Origin: a virus
Virus record (IMG/VR): IMGVR_UViG_3300042389_000736
Coordinates: 1-64,000 of that record
Reading direction: 5' to 3' (one strand)
DNA: 64,000 nt
Positions 42,024 through 50,436 of this stretch are shown here, piece by piece. Numbering within the stretch: the first letter of the stretch is position 1; every line of letters begins with the position of its first letter. The notes under the pieces were generated by a model, which searched no databases, was not told the origin of the DNA, and saw nothing but the letters and a program-made list of their open reading frames with translations. The translations under genes and the position numbers were made by a program.

Positions 42024-42278
42024 ATGGAATACGTTGCTTCCGTATTCGACAAGCTGGAGAACATCCCGCACGTAGTCCGAGTCCAGTGCGACAGCGAGGA
42101 TCTGACCGATGTCATTCTGGCGGTGTACACCAAGCTGATAGGGCAAGAAGAGCCTCTCACCAAAGGTGAAGTAGAAGCCCAGGAAGACCTCTTCGCAGAC
42201 TACGTGGTGATCTCCATCTTCAGAGAAGCTGGTGAGAACCTGATCCCCGACCTCGAACAAGAAGGAGAAGACGAATGA
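42024..42278 (+). CDS. small acidic protein, 84 aa
   Basis: The start is at 42024 (MEYVASVFDKLENI) with GGAGGAATC directly upstream, fused to the T-run of a terminator. The product is mixed alpha/beta with an acidic end (EQEGEDE). It overlaps the following gene by four bases. The function is unknown. Confidence 0.75.
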   Translation: MEYVASVFDKLENIPHVVRVQCDSEDLTDVILAVYTKLIGQEEPLTKGEVEAQEDLFADYVVISIFREAGENLIPDLEQEGEDE

Positions 42279-42751
42279 ACTACCAAGAATTCATCAACGA
42301 AGTGAAGAAATTCGAGCTGCTGAAGTACGGCGAGGACATGGAGCACAAGTTCCAGTATCCGGTTGCCATCCGGGCTGCGCCCAGCGTTGAGGCGCTGCTC
42401 GACGCTCTGGAGGAGTACGTCTTCCCCGTCTTCAACCAATTCGACGTGGCGAAGCGCGAACAGTTCGCTCTCCTCAAGCAACTCCTGCAAGAGAACAACT
42501 GCGGATACACCGCAAAGGCACCGTCGTACCTCAACGGATTCGGCACGGGTAGCTCGATCATGAGCAACATGCCAGCGCACATCGTCCGGAACGTCTCGAA
42601 CAACAACGGCTACTCGCAACACTTGCGAGAACCAGTGAACATCGAGTTCGACAACATGTCTTCGAGCAGCAATTCGGTCATGATCAACTGCCCGGAACTC
42701 CAAATGATCATGGTGGATTCCATCGTGATGAACCTCCTGCAATTTGTTTGA
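42275..42751 (+). CDS. hypothetical protein, 158 aa
   Basis: ATG overlaps the previous stop, with AAGAAGGAGAAGACG upstream. The N-terminal half is helical and aromatic. From about residue 85 it is Asn/Ser/Met-rich and probably beta or disordered. No motif is recognised. It is part of a gene run 42024-44807 that ends in a baseplate-like protein. Confidence 0.73.
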   Translation: MNYQEFINEVKKFELLKYGEDMEHKFQYPVAIRAAPSVEALLDALEEYVFPVFNQFDVAKREQFALLKQLLQENNCGYTAKAPSYLNGFGTGSSIMSNMPAHIVRNVSNNNGYSQHLREPVNIEFDNMSSSSNSVMINCPELQMIMVDSIVMNLLQFV

Positions 42752-42792
42752 CAAAGCAACACCAGATTAGCTTATTGATCTGGAAGGTTCTC

Positions 42793-43767
42793 ATGAGTAT
42801 TTCACTGATATCCGCTTTCCTGCTTTTCGCATCGGGCCTCTCGATCACGATAGCAGGGGCGTTCTTCTCCGTGAAGGGCGTAGTCATGCTCATCCCGGAC
42901 CCAGAAATCTACTACGGTCTGCTGGTGTTGGCCATCGCTTTCGAGGGGGCCAAGATCACTGCGTCGACGTTCCTCTTCCACGAGTACCGAGACTCTCAGT
43001 ATCCTACCGCCTTGAAGGTGATCCTCAGCGCGGCAGTCGCTGCTCTTGTCTTGCTTTCTTCCATCGCAACCTACTCCCACCTGAACGCCTCGATATCCAA
43101 GTCGATGAGCACCGTGACTTCCAACAGCGCGGAGCGAACTCGGCTGACCGAGGACCGGGATCAGCTGCAGCAGACCATCCGGAACATAGAAACCCAGATG
43201 AACTCTCTGCCGCCAAACACCGGGGCGAATGCTAGAATCCGAATGATGAAGGCGTTCGAAGGAGAGAAGGCCGAGGCGAAGGCGAGATTGGACTCGGTGT
43301 CCGAGAAGATCCAGCAGCTCGACCAGAAGAACGTGGAAGAGGACAAGTTCCTATTCCTCAATTCCCTCTCTGCCCTGACCGGCCTGAACCGAGACAAGCT
43401 CTACACCGTGATCGTGCTGTCAATCGTCGCTCTGATCGACCCGCTTGCGATCACCTTGATCCTCAGCGGCTCGTTCATCGTGGCGAACATCCGAAAGGAA
43501 AAAGACGTCATCGCCGAGCAGCAGAAAGAGATAGAGATTCTCAAGGAAGAGGAGCAGGCTCTTGAGGAGACTCTGGAGGAAACGACCGAGCAGCTGATCG
43601 AGAGGATCGAGGAATCGATCGAGGAACACGGCGGAAACATCACAAAGGAAGACGTCGAAGCTCTCCTCAAGATCGAGCAGAGTGCCGACTCCATCCCGGC
43701 CCGTTCTCGCAAGAAACTCATCAAGATCCGCGATTTTCTGAAGGGTTCCAATGACAATCCAAAGTAA
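42793..43767 (+). CDS. four-helix membrane protein with coiled coils, 324 aa
   Basis: The start is placed at 42793 (MSISLISAFLLFAS), preceded by CTGGAAGGTTCTC. The longer frame would need a TTG start. Membrane helices lie near residues 3-26, 40-62, 76-98 and 205-235. Between the third and fourth is a long coiled coil (about 110-180: ERTRLTEDRDQLQQTIRNIE). A second acidic coiled coil follows the last helix (EEEQALEETLEETTEQLIER). Such architecture suggests an envelope protein that reaches into periplasm or cytoplasm, perhaps for superinfection exclusion or host-membrane remodelling. Function is inferred only. It is odd in a run of structural genes. Confidence 0.78.
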   Translation: MSISLISAFLLFASGLSITIAGAFFSVKGVVMLIPDPEIYYGLLVLAIAFEGAKITASTFLFHEYRDSQYPTALKVILSAAVAALVLLSSIATYSHLNASISKSMSTVTSNSAERTRLTEDRDQLQQTIRNIETQMNSLPPNTGANARIRMMKAFEGEKAEAKARLDSVSEKIQQLDQKNVEEDKFLFLNSLSALTGLNRDKLYTVIVLSIVALIDPLAITLILSGSFIVANIRKEKDVIAEQQKEIEILKEEEQALEETLEETTEQLIERIEESIEEHGGNITKEDVEALLKIEQSADSIPARSRKKLIKIRDFLKGSNDNPK

Positions 43768-44353
43768 ATTCTACCCGGTAAACCAGCTGGACCAAAGGAA
43801 GACGAACCGCTTCATCGTGCTTTCGCATGTGTCGAACTTCGTCCTGAAGACCCACGCTTTCCCGCCGGACCTCAGAAACAAGACGAACTACCACTGCCTC
43901 CCGGACCTGCGAGAGTACTACCGCGAGAAGGTCGAGATGCGGCAGATGCCGTTCCACTACCACGTCTGCCGACTCAAGGGAGAGTGGGAAGCCTTCGGCA
44001 CAGCCCCGGAGCACTACCGCTCTCCGATCATCGACAAGGCGGCTGAGAACTACTACATCGAGGATAAGTTCAAGGACGCGATCATCATCTGCGTCCAAGA
44101 CAACTTCGCCTTGAACACCCCGGACGAGCGGATGCACCAGCTGATCTCCTCGACGCTGATCGCTCCGATGCTGAAGCAGTTCAGGGTGAACTTCAGGGAC
44201 TCGGTCTTCTGGTGGGACGAGATCTTCAACTGGGACAAGTACCAGTACGACCGGAAGAACAACCCTCTGGACTGGTCTTACCCTTGGGAGGTGAACAGGA
44301 TGCTCTATTTCGATCGAGTCATCTTCAACCTCGAATCCATCAAGTACTTCTGA
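43751..44353 (+). CDS. hypothetical virion-type protein, 200 aa
   Basis: It overlaps the membrane-protein gene by 17 bases. Aromatic and His-rich (MPFHYHVCRLKGEWEAF; VFWWDEIFNWDKYQYD), as often seen in baseplate wedge proteins of large myoviruses. No signature is firm enough to assign. It precedes the gp53-like gene by 10 bases, supporting a baseplate role. Confidence 0.73.
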   Translation: MTIQSKFYPVNQLDQRKTNRFIVLSHVSNFVLKTHAFPPDLRNKTNYHCLPDLREYYREKVEMRQMPFHYHVCRLKGEWEAFGTAPEHYRSPIIDKAAENYYIEDKFKDAIIICVQDNFALNTPDERMHQLISSTLIAPMLKQFRVNFRDSVFWWDEIFNWDKYQYDRKNNPLDWSYPWEVNRMLYFDRVIFNLESIKYF

Positions 44354-44363
44354 GAGGCTAATT

Positions 44364-44807
44364 ATGGCACTGTCATTCGCCTCCTACGACTCGGCGGAGT
44401 TTCCGACGATCGAGGAGTCCATAGCCAGCTCGAAGACCAACCCCTTTCTGCTGAACAACTTCTCCGACAAGCTCGTTGCGCTTGTCGAGGGCCAGAACAC
44501 GATCGTCTACGAGCCGTACAACGTGCTCCAGTCCTTCGTGTGGATGCTGGATGACTTCCTAGTCACCTATCCGATGCCCCCGGACGAGCACTACATGCCG
44601 GAGAAGACTGCGAAGAGGCTCTACGACTCGCACGACTTCTGGTACATCTGCATGCTGGTCAACAACGTCTCGAACGTCAAGGACTACAGGTTCGAGACGT
44701 ACAAGGTGCTGCCTGCCGAGAGCCTGTACCACGTCGAGACTTTCCTCGACCGAGCCAAGGGCGAGCTGAGAGTCTACACTCCGGAAACGGACACGGTCTT
44801 CAAGTAA
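44364..44807 (+). CDS. baseplate wedge protein, possibly gp53-like, 147 aa
   Basis: GAGAGGCTAATT precedes ATG at 44364. The segment PEKTAKRLYDSHDFWYICMLVNN (near residues 78-100) resembles the region of T4 gp53-type wedge proteins where an acidic-aromatic motif is followed by WxxxxxNN. The short length and the aromatic, soluble nature also fit. In T4, gp53 links wedges to the hub. The assignment is tentative. Confidence 0.65.
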   Translation: MALSFASYDSAEFPTIEESIASSKTNPFLLNNFSDKLVALVEGQNTIVYEPYNVLQSFVWMLDDFLVTYPMPPDEHYMPEKTAKRLYDSHDFWYICMLVNNVSNVKDYRFETYKVLPAESLYHVETFLDRAKGELRVYTPETDTVFK

Positions 44808-44808
44808 A

Positions 44809-44845
44809 AAAAAACGGAACTAGCAAATCGCTAGTTCCGTTTTTA
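44809..44845. terminator. bidirectional terminator between convergent genes
   Basis: A 14-bp stem (44811-44824 with 44830-44843, loop AAATC) is flanked by A-run and T-run. It serves the gp53-like gene (+) and the 87-aa gene (-). Confidence 0.88.
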
Positions 44846-44848
44846 CTG

Positions 44849-45112
44849 TCACTTCTTCCTGTCAGGATAATGCTTGTTGAGGTAAGTCTGTGAGACAACC
44901 CTCAGCGCAATGTACCAGACGATGACTTGCACCAACAGATCCCACCAAGGAGTCATCTCTCCTTCGCCGAAGAACTGGATCAGCAGGTTCAGCATGAAGA
45001 GGACGCCGATCCCGTGCTTCGTCAGGAAGGAAACCGGCATCACCACTTGGAGGACGGGATCTTCCCGCATTCTCTTTAGGACCTGCGGATTGTACTTGGG
45101 CTTACTTCTCAT
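44849..45112 (-). CDS. small membrane protein, 87 aa
   Basis: It has two membrane helices (about residues 27-48, GIGVLFMLNLLIQFF; and 56-74, LLVQVIVWYIALRVV) with basic ends, so both termini are probably cytoplasmic. It begins 11 bases inside the end of the gp46-like gene. It could be a holin-like or membrane-anchoring protein; nothing more specific can be said. Confidence 0.72.
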   Translation of the reverse strand: MRSKPKYNPQVLKRMREDPVLQVVMPVSFLTKHGIGVLFMLNLLIQFFGEGEMTPWWDLLVQVIVWYIALRVVSQTYLNKHYPDRKK

Positions 45113-47852
45113 TCTTTCTCCTGAAGTCCGCTACGACCGTCTTGTTGAACATCGTCGTCTCGTCGCTGGTGTCGAAGTTCGCCCCCTTGAGGAGGACGAC
45201 CCCGATCTCCGCGCTGGCGAAAGCCTCGTTGTGTGTGATCACGAAGCATTGCTCGCAGGCCAGAGCGTCCAGCTGTTTTTCGAGGATGTCAAGGAACTTG
45301 TAGCGATTGGTGGTATCGAGTTCCGCGTCAACTTCGTCGAGGTAGACGAGGTTGTACTTGGTGTCAGATTGTCTGATCGCCCTGCTGGTGATCCCCAACG
45401 ACAGAGAGCACTTGACCAGCGCGGTCTCGCCTTGGCTGCACTCAGTGATATCCTTGGCGTACGGGAACCCGTTCTTGTAAACCGGGATGCTGAAGTCGGT
45501 GTCGGACACGTTGAAGTCGATGGCAAAGCCGTCGCCGAGCGCCAGCGTCAGGAGCCGGTTCGTCTCTTCCTTGATGCCGTCGAGGTAGGAACCGAGGATG
45601 TGGAGGGGAATGCCGGTCTTGATGTCGAGCGCGTCTTTGACGACTTTCAGAACTTCCCGGCTGTCCATCAGATTCGCCTTCCGCTCCTCGTATTCCTCGA
45701 TTCTGGCCAGTTTGGTGGAGTAGGTTGCCACCTCCTTGGTCAGCTCAGTCACGCTCTCGTCGAGGGTCTCCTTCTCCCCTTCCAGATCTTTCACCTTCTG
45801 CTCGGCGGTCGAGATGCGCTCGATGTTTTCGAGGTTGTTCTCGTAGATCTTGTTGAGGGCCTTGAGATCCTTCTCGATCGCGGCGACTTCGGCGAGAATA
45901 CTCTGCAGGGTTTCGATCAGGTCTTTGGCGGATTCCTTCTTCTCCAGCGACTCCTTGGCGTCCGCCAGTCCCTCCTTCACCTCGGCCTCTTTCGGAGTGA
46001 TCCGGGTGATCTCGTCGTTTGCCTTAGAGATCCGGTCGTTGATTTCCCCGACGAACGATTCCACATCGCTCATGGACTCAATCTTCGACGCGGTGTTCTC
46101 GATTGCAGCTTTCTTGTCCTCGATCTTCTTGGCCAGATTGACCTTGCGCACGACGGGGGACATATCGAAGAGGCTTTGGACTTCCTCTGCGGTCATGTCG
46201 TACACCGCCATCCCGATGTCTCGGTTGTGCTCTTTGAAGACTTCAGCAAGTTTGGTCTTGGCCAGAACCGAAGGACTCATCTCGACGAACATGTAAACGC
46301 CAGACTGGAACAGCTGGGCCTTCGTCCTTATGGCTTTGAGACATGCGATTCTTGTCTGGATTTTCTGGAGGGCAATCTCGGCCTTCTCGATCGTCTCCTT
46401 CTTCTCGGTCAACTCGTCGGCTTTCTCCTTGTGGGAGAGGCCGATCTTGTAGACCTCGCAGGTCTTGCTCCGGCAGAGCGAAGCGACGTCGATGGTGGTC
46501 TTGGAGGCGATGCGCTCGTCTTCGGCAGAGCGAAGCTCACGCTTCAGCTTGGAGATCTCGGCTTCCTTCTTCTCGGCGAGGAGCTCGTCCGATTCGATGC
46601 GCTCCTTGAGGGACTGCTCCGACGCCGTGAACATCAGCTCGATGTACTCCTCGTCGAAGTCTGCAACGAGGCGCTTGCCCTCAACGATGTCCATCGCCAG
46701 ACGCTGGGCCTGGGCGCTGTCGGAAGTGGCGTCCTCGACGACGATGCCGTCGATGATCCCGACGCCCTTGATCTCCTTGAACTGCTTCTCGACTTCCTTC
46801 AGTTCTCCTCTGTACTTCGATAGCAGTTCCTTCAGCTCGTCGACCGACGTGGTGGAGCTCTTCGAGTACTTCTTCAGCTCGATCTGAGCGGCATTGCGGT
46901 TGTTTGTCGCTGCGACCCTCGCCCCTTGGAGGCGTTCGAGTTCGAGAGTCAGCTCGTTCACCCGCTTAGTGAGATCCTTGATCTCGGAGTTCAGGCTTCC
47001 GATCTTCTTGGCGATCGTCGCCTTGTCGTACTCCCTCAGCTTCGGATAGTCGGAGTAGACCTCTTCGAGTTCGCCCTGCTTCTCGGCGAGCTCCTTGGTC
47101 TTCGCTTCCCGCTCCGCAAGCTCTTCGGCGAACTCGGCCACCGCCTTCTTAGCGGTCTCCACCTCTCGCTGCGTCGAGATGATCTCGGCGGCAAGCTTGG
47201 CGACGTTCTGGCTGGTCTTCTTGAGAGTCTTCCCGATGACGTCGATGCGGGACTTGACTTCTTCCTTGTCCTCCAGCTTCGACATCTCGTCGGTGATGTA
47301 CTTGATCTCCTTATTGGAGAGATTCAGCTTGTCGTTGACGACCTTGTATGCGTTGATGTACATGTCGATCGAGGGGGTGAACTTCCCCAAGAACTGCTTG
47401 CGGGCGCTGGCCTGCAGGTCGATGAAGTTCTTGCTATTGGATCCGATCTTGACGATCTTGAAGAACTCCGCGTTCACCCCGAGCTCTTCCTCCACGATGG
47501 CGATGAACGTGCGGATGCCGCCAGACTCGTTCAGGGACTCGTCGTTCTTGTAGATGAAGGACTTGTTCTTCCCCTTGCCGTAGTAGTGCTCGATGCGATA
47601 CAGGTCGCCGCCCTTGCGGATGTGGATCTCCTTATATCCCTCGTGGTCGTCGAGGATCAGGCTGTCCCGGCTATCGAAGGACTCCATGAACGGATGGAGG
47701 GTAGACATGATGGTCGACTTGCCCGACCCGTTCGCGCCTAGGAAGAGGATGATGCGCTTCTCACACTTCGTGAAGTCGATCTCGATCTCTTTGCGTCCCA
47801 TCCCTGCCATGATTCCTTTGAAGTTTTTCAACTTCAGGTACTCGATTATCAT
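45102..47852 (-). CDS. SbcC/Rad50-like ATPase (T4 gp46-like)
   Basis: The 916-residue protein begins MIIEYLKLKNFKGIMAG and has Walker A LFLGANGSGKST (near 36-47). About 600 residues of coiled coil follow, then a signature-type segment TECSQGETALVKCSLSLG and Walker B NLVYLDEVDAELD near the C-terminus. In the middle (near residue 462) CRSKTC replaces the CxxC zinc hook, giving CxxxxC. With the gp47-like nuclease it would process DNA ends. ATG at 47852 follows GAAAGGAACCAAGC, and a promoter-like element lies 19 bases upstream. Confidence 0.88.
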   Translation of the reverse strand: MIIEYLKLKNFKGIMAGMGRKEIEIDFTKCEKRIILFLGANGSGKSTIMSTLHPFMESFDSRDSLILDDHEGYKEIHIRKGGDLYRIEHYYGKGKNKSFIYKNDESLNESGGIRTFIAIVEEELGVNAEFFKIVKIGSNSKNFIDLQASARKQFLGKFTPSIDMYINAYKVVNDKLNLSNKEIKYITDEMSKLEDKEEVKSRIDVIGKTLKKTSQNVAKLAAEIISTQREVETAKKAVAEFAEELAEREAKTKELAEKQGELEEVYSDYPKLREYDKATIAKKIGSLNSEIKDLTKRVNELTLELERLQGARVAATNNRNAAQIELKKYSKSSTTSVDELKELLSKYRGELKEVEKQFKEIKGVGIIDGIVVEDATSDSAQAQRLAMDIVEGKRLVADFDEEYIELMFTASEQSLKERIESDELLAEKKEAEISKLKRELRSAEDERIASKTTIDVASLCRSKTCEVYKIGLSHKEKADELTEKKETIEKAEIALQKIQTRIACLKAIRTKAQLFQSGVYMFVEMSPSVLAKTKLAEVFKEHNRDIGMAVYDMTAEEVQSLFDMSPVVRKVNLAKKIEDKKAAIENTASKIESMSDVESFVGEINDRISKANDEITRITPKEAEVKEGLADAKESLEKKESAKDLIETLQSILAEVAAIEKDLKALNKIYENNLENIERISTAEQKVKDLEGEKETLDESVTELTKEVATYSTKLARIEEYEERKANLMDSREVLKVVKDALDIKTGIPLHILGSYLDGIKEETNRLLTLALGDGFAIDFNVSDTDFSIPVYKNGFPYAKDITECSQGETALVKCSLSLGITSRAIRQSDTKYNLVYLDEVDAELDTTNRYKFLDILEKQLDALACEQCFVITHNEAFASAEIGVVLLKGANFDTSDETTMFNKTVVADFRRKNEK

Positions 47853-47871
47853 GCTTGGTTCCTTTCTTCTT

Positions 47872-47891
47872 GAACACGCATATCATATATG
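47872..47891 (-). promoter_or_regulatory. candidate promoter of the gp46-like gene
   Basis: The minus strand reads CATATATGATATGCGTGTTC, with ATATAT and CGTG at the same spacing as the element at 34455-34474. Confidence 0.42.
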
Positions 47892-47914
47892 TCATATTTT
47901 TCTGTTGCACAGAT

Positions 47915-47948
47915 AAAAATCTCCATACGGCGCTAACCGTATGGAGAT
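47915..47948 (-). terminator. terminator after the 290-aa gene
   Basis: A perfect 12-bp stem (47919-47930 with 47937-47948, loop CGCTAA) is followed by TTTTATC on the minus strand. Confidence 0.87.
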
Positions 47949-47953
47949 CCGTA

Positions 47954-48826
47954 TCACTGCAGTGCGGGGTTCACAGTGTAGCGACTGACCGGGGCCGGGA
48001 AGTCGGTGTCCAGCCGGAACTTCGTCACAAAGTTCAGCAGGTTGTTTGCCGTAGTGCCGGTGCTCAGGGATCCGGTGGTAATCCGGTTGAAGACCCAAGA
48101 GATGTGCGACAGGTCTCGCAGGTTCCCAAGCACATGCTCCGAAATCACGCTCTGTTCGGCGACGATGAACTTGAAGAAGAGCATGTACGCCTTCAGCTTC
48201 GACTCGATGGCGCTCACGTCGTGGCTGGCGTGAAAAGCTCTCACCCCGTCCGGGACGTTTCTGCCAGCTGCCGAGATGAACTCGTGCAGGAGGTAAGCCT
48301 TGTACAGGGAGGTGATGTCGTCGGCGGTTCTGAGCTTGAGGAAGAGATTGTGCATCTTGTCAAAGCACATGTTCTCACCGAGGGCGTTCCTCTCCCCGTA
48401 CATCACGTACCCGAGCAGGACATCCCGGAAGATCGTTCCACGGTACTCGATGGCCAGCTCCCCGGAATCAGAGAGGGAGAGGAGGTCGCTCGCCAAGAAG
48501 TTTCCAGCTAGCTGGGAATTCAGGAAGCGATCCTCGAAGTGTATGACGAAGTCGCTGGGGATGAGTCGGAAGTACCAGTTCAGATCCACCAGATTTCTGT
48601 GTTCCGTGCCGAAGCAGTCCAAGAGCTGTTCGACTTCTGAGTGGTGGACCGAAGCGCCTATCACGTCGTATCCGATGGAGCGGACTGCCTCTCGGATGTA
48701 GATCCTAGCGATAGAGGGCATGCGCCCTGCCATAGCACCGTAGTAGTTCTCTAGGTTTGTCTTTGTGTCGAAGAGCCCGTAGAATGGCTCCATGTCCGAC
48801 ATGAATTCTTCGAGAGTTCTTGCCAT
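47954..48826 (-). CDS. hypothetical virion-type protein, 290 aa
   Basis: It starts seven bases after the 500-aa gene and ends at a terminator, so the two form one unit divergent from the tape measure gene. The protein is helical and soluble, with no signal. No motif is recognised. Location beside the tape measure suggests a tail-assembly or baseplate role. Confidence 0.76.
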   Translation of the reverse strand: MARTLEEFMSDMEPFYGLFDTKTNLENYYGAMAGRMPSIARIYIREAVRSIGYDVIGASVHHSEVEQLLDCFGTEHRNLVDLNWYFRLIPSDFVIHFEDRFLNSQLAGNFLASDLLSLSDSGELAIEYRGTIFRDVLLGYVMYGERNALGENMCFDKMHNLFLKLRTADDITSLYKAYLLHEFISAAGRNVPDGVRAFHASHDVSAIESKLKAYMLFFKFIVAEQSVISEHVLGNLRDLSHISWVFNRITTGSLSTGTTANNLLNFVTKFRLDTDFPAPVSRYTVNPALQ

Positions 48827-48833
48827 ATTTTCC

Positions 48834-50336
48834 TCAAGCCATCAGGCTGTAAGCAGTTTCCGAGAGATCTTCGATGTTCGCCAAGTTATTGGTCACGAGA
48901 TCCTCGTTCAGGTCGTGGACGTACTTAAGATCGGCGGTCGCCTCGGACTCGAACTCACCGTACTTGGAGAAATCCACCGACAGCTCGGACATGTTACCCT
49001 GCAGCTTCCGGGCCAGCCTGTAGGTTTCTAGGTTAGTCCCGATAGAGCTGGTGAGCATGTTGTCGTCTCTGAAGCCGTAGGTCGCCAGAGTCCGGGAGTG
49101 CTCGTCTGCCGGGATGTTGCCCGTCTTGACGTAGATCGGAGAGTTCATGTCTCCGTTCAGGGAGCCCCGGTACGACTTGGTGAGGTCGTAGGTGTTCCGG
49201 TTCATCAGAGCGTATCTCTCGTCGGCGAGATACTTCTCCTTCTTCTTCGCACAGCACTTGCAAGAGTTGTCGGACGCGTTCGGGTTGTACCCGCCGTACA
49301 TCGTGGCGTTTGCGGTATTGAGACCCTTCACCCCGAAGACCGACGAGATGAACGGGTCGTAGTTCCCAAACTTGTTTAAGCTCTGTGCGGTGCTACAGGC
49401 GGTATACGACTTACTCGAAGAGAAGGCGTTCCGCATGGAGTCGGAGAGAGCGGTGTTGACCAGAGACGGCACTCCGAGCTGCTGGAGGAAGCCGCCGAGT
49501 TTCGGGTTCAGGCCGGACAGCATGGCATTCGCCTGACCAGTCAGACCGTTGACGAAACCCCCGGCTTGCGAGGCCAGACCGTTGATGCCACCCTGCACGG
49601 CGTTGATCGCGTTCAGAGCGCCGCCCACCCCACCCTGCACGGCGTTGACGACCGCCATAGTCCCGCTGAGAGGATTGACGTTGTCTAGGCCCTCGAAGCT
49701 TCCTCCGAGCATGTTGGTCAAGCCGGTCTCCAGAAGGGCGAGAGCGTCGTCGCTCTGACATTCGAGCATCTTCGCCAGAGACGAGATAGGGTCGTCGGGA
49801 AGAGGGATGTCGAAGTCGAAGTCTGTCAGCTTGTCCATCAAGTTCTCAGGGCTGAAGTTGCTCAGCGCGGTGAGCGCGCTGTCGATCATGTTCGAGAGAC
49901 CAGTGCTGATCTTGTTGAACATGTTCTTTATGTCCGTTGCGTCCGGGAGGCTGATCTTGAGGTTCAGGTCAGGCATCCGAAAGTCCAGATTCTTCAGCTT
50001 CTCGACGCTGTTGAGGCCGAGAGAGGTCAGCTTGTCGGTCAGAGCAGAGATGGTGTCCAGCACTCCTGCAGCCGCGATGGCTGCGTTGAATCCGGCGTTC
50101 ACGCAGCCGTCCAGAACCTTGATTGCGCTCCCTACGTCTCTCAGTGCCCCGTTGATCTGGTTGTTGGACGAGTTGATGAGCATCTTGAGGTTATTCAGTT
50201 CCGGCCCACCGCAGGCAAGGTTCCGGGACACGTAGTCCTCGACCATGTAGCCTTGAGGGTAGACCCTTGGAATGTCGCCAGCTTGGATTCTATCGAAGGG
50301 CTTGACGATCGAGTTCCTTATGTCAAATACATTCAT
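48834..50336 (-). CDS. Gly/Ala/Asn-rich virion-type protein, 500 aa
   Basis: ATG at 50336 follows CTGGAAGGAAAATC. Residues 60-320 are low-complexity with imperfect amphipathic repeats (MAVVNAVQGGVGGALNAINAVQGG; two VQGG units), suggesting a flexible or membrane-active helix bundle. A Cys cluster CKCCAKKK lies near residue 362 and could bind metal. The C-terminal 130 residues look globular. It is divergent from the tape measure gene, with a 100-base gap. A tail-tip or ejected-protein role is possible but unproven. Confidence 0.75.
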   Translation of the reverse strand: MNVFDIRNSIVKPFDRIQAGDIPRVYPQGYMVEDYVSRNLACGGPELNNLKMLINSSNNQINGALRDVGSAIKVLDGCVNAGFNAAIAAAGVLDTISALTDKLTSLGLNSVEKLKNLDFRMPDLNLKISLPDATDIKNMFNKISTGLSNMIDSALTALSNFSPENLMDKLTDFDFDIPLPDDPISSLAKMLECQSDDALALLETGLTNMLGGSFEGLDNVNPLSGTMAVVNAVQGGVGGALNAINAVQGGINGLASQAGGFVNGLTGQANAMLSGLNPKLGGFLQQLGVPSLVNTALSDSMRNAFSSSKSYTACSTAQSLNKFGNYDPFISSVFGVKGLNTANATMYGGYNPNASDNSCKCCAKKKEKYLADERYALMNRNTYDLTKSYRGSLNGDMNSPIYVKTGNIPADEHSRTLATYGFRDDNMLTSSIGTNLETYRLARKLQGNMSELSVDFSKYGEFESEATADLKYVHDLNEDLVTNNLANIEDLSETAYSLMA

Positions 50337-50436
50337 GATTTTCCTTCCAGGAAATCCTTTTGCAAATTATTTCAATGTTCTTTGAGAATTTAACAGGTAG
50401 ATAATCACCATTTTAGGTTTCTAGAAGGAAAACGTC
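50337..50436. promoter_or_regulatory. divergent control region before the tape measure gene
   Basis: An AT-rich 100-base gap. It contains GGTAGATAATCACCATTTTAGG toward the plus gene and AAATAATTTGC toward the minus gene, but no clear copy of the GATAT/CGTGGT element, so it may use another (late) promoter class. Confidence 0.35.

Noticed and set aside
44910-46823. 637-codon plus-strand open frame opposite the gp46-like gene
   Set aside because: Antisense shadow. The minus-strand protein has Walker A and B and a proper start signal.
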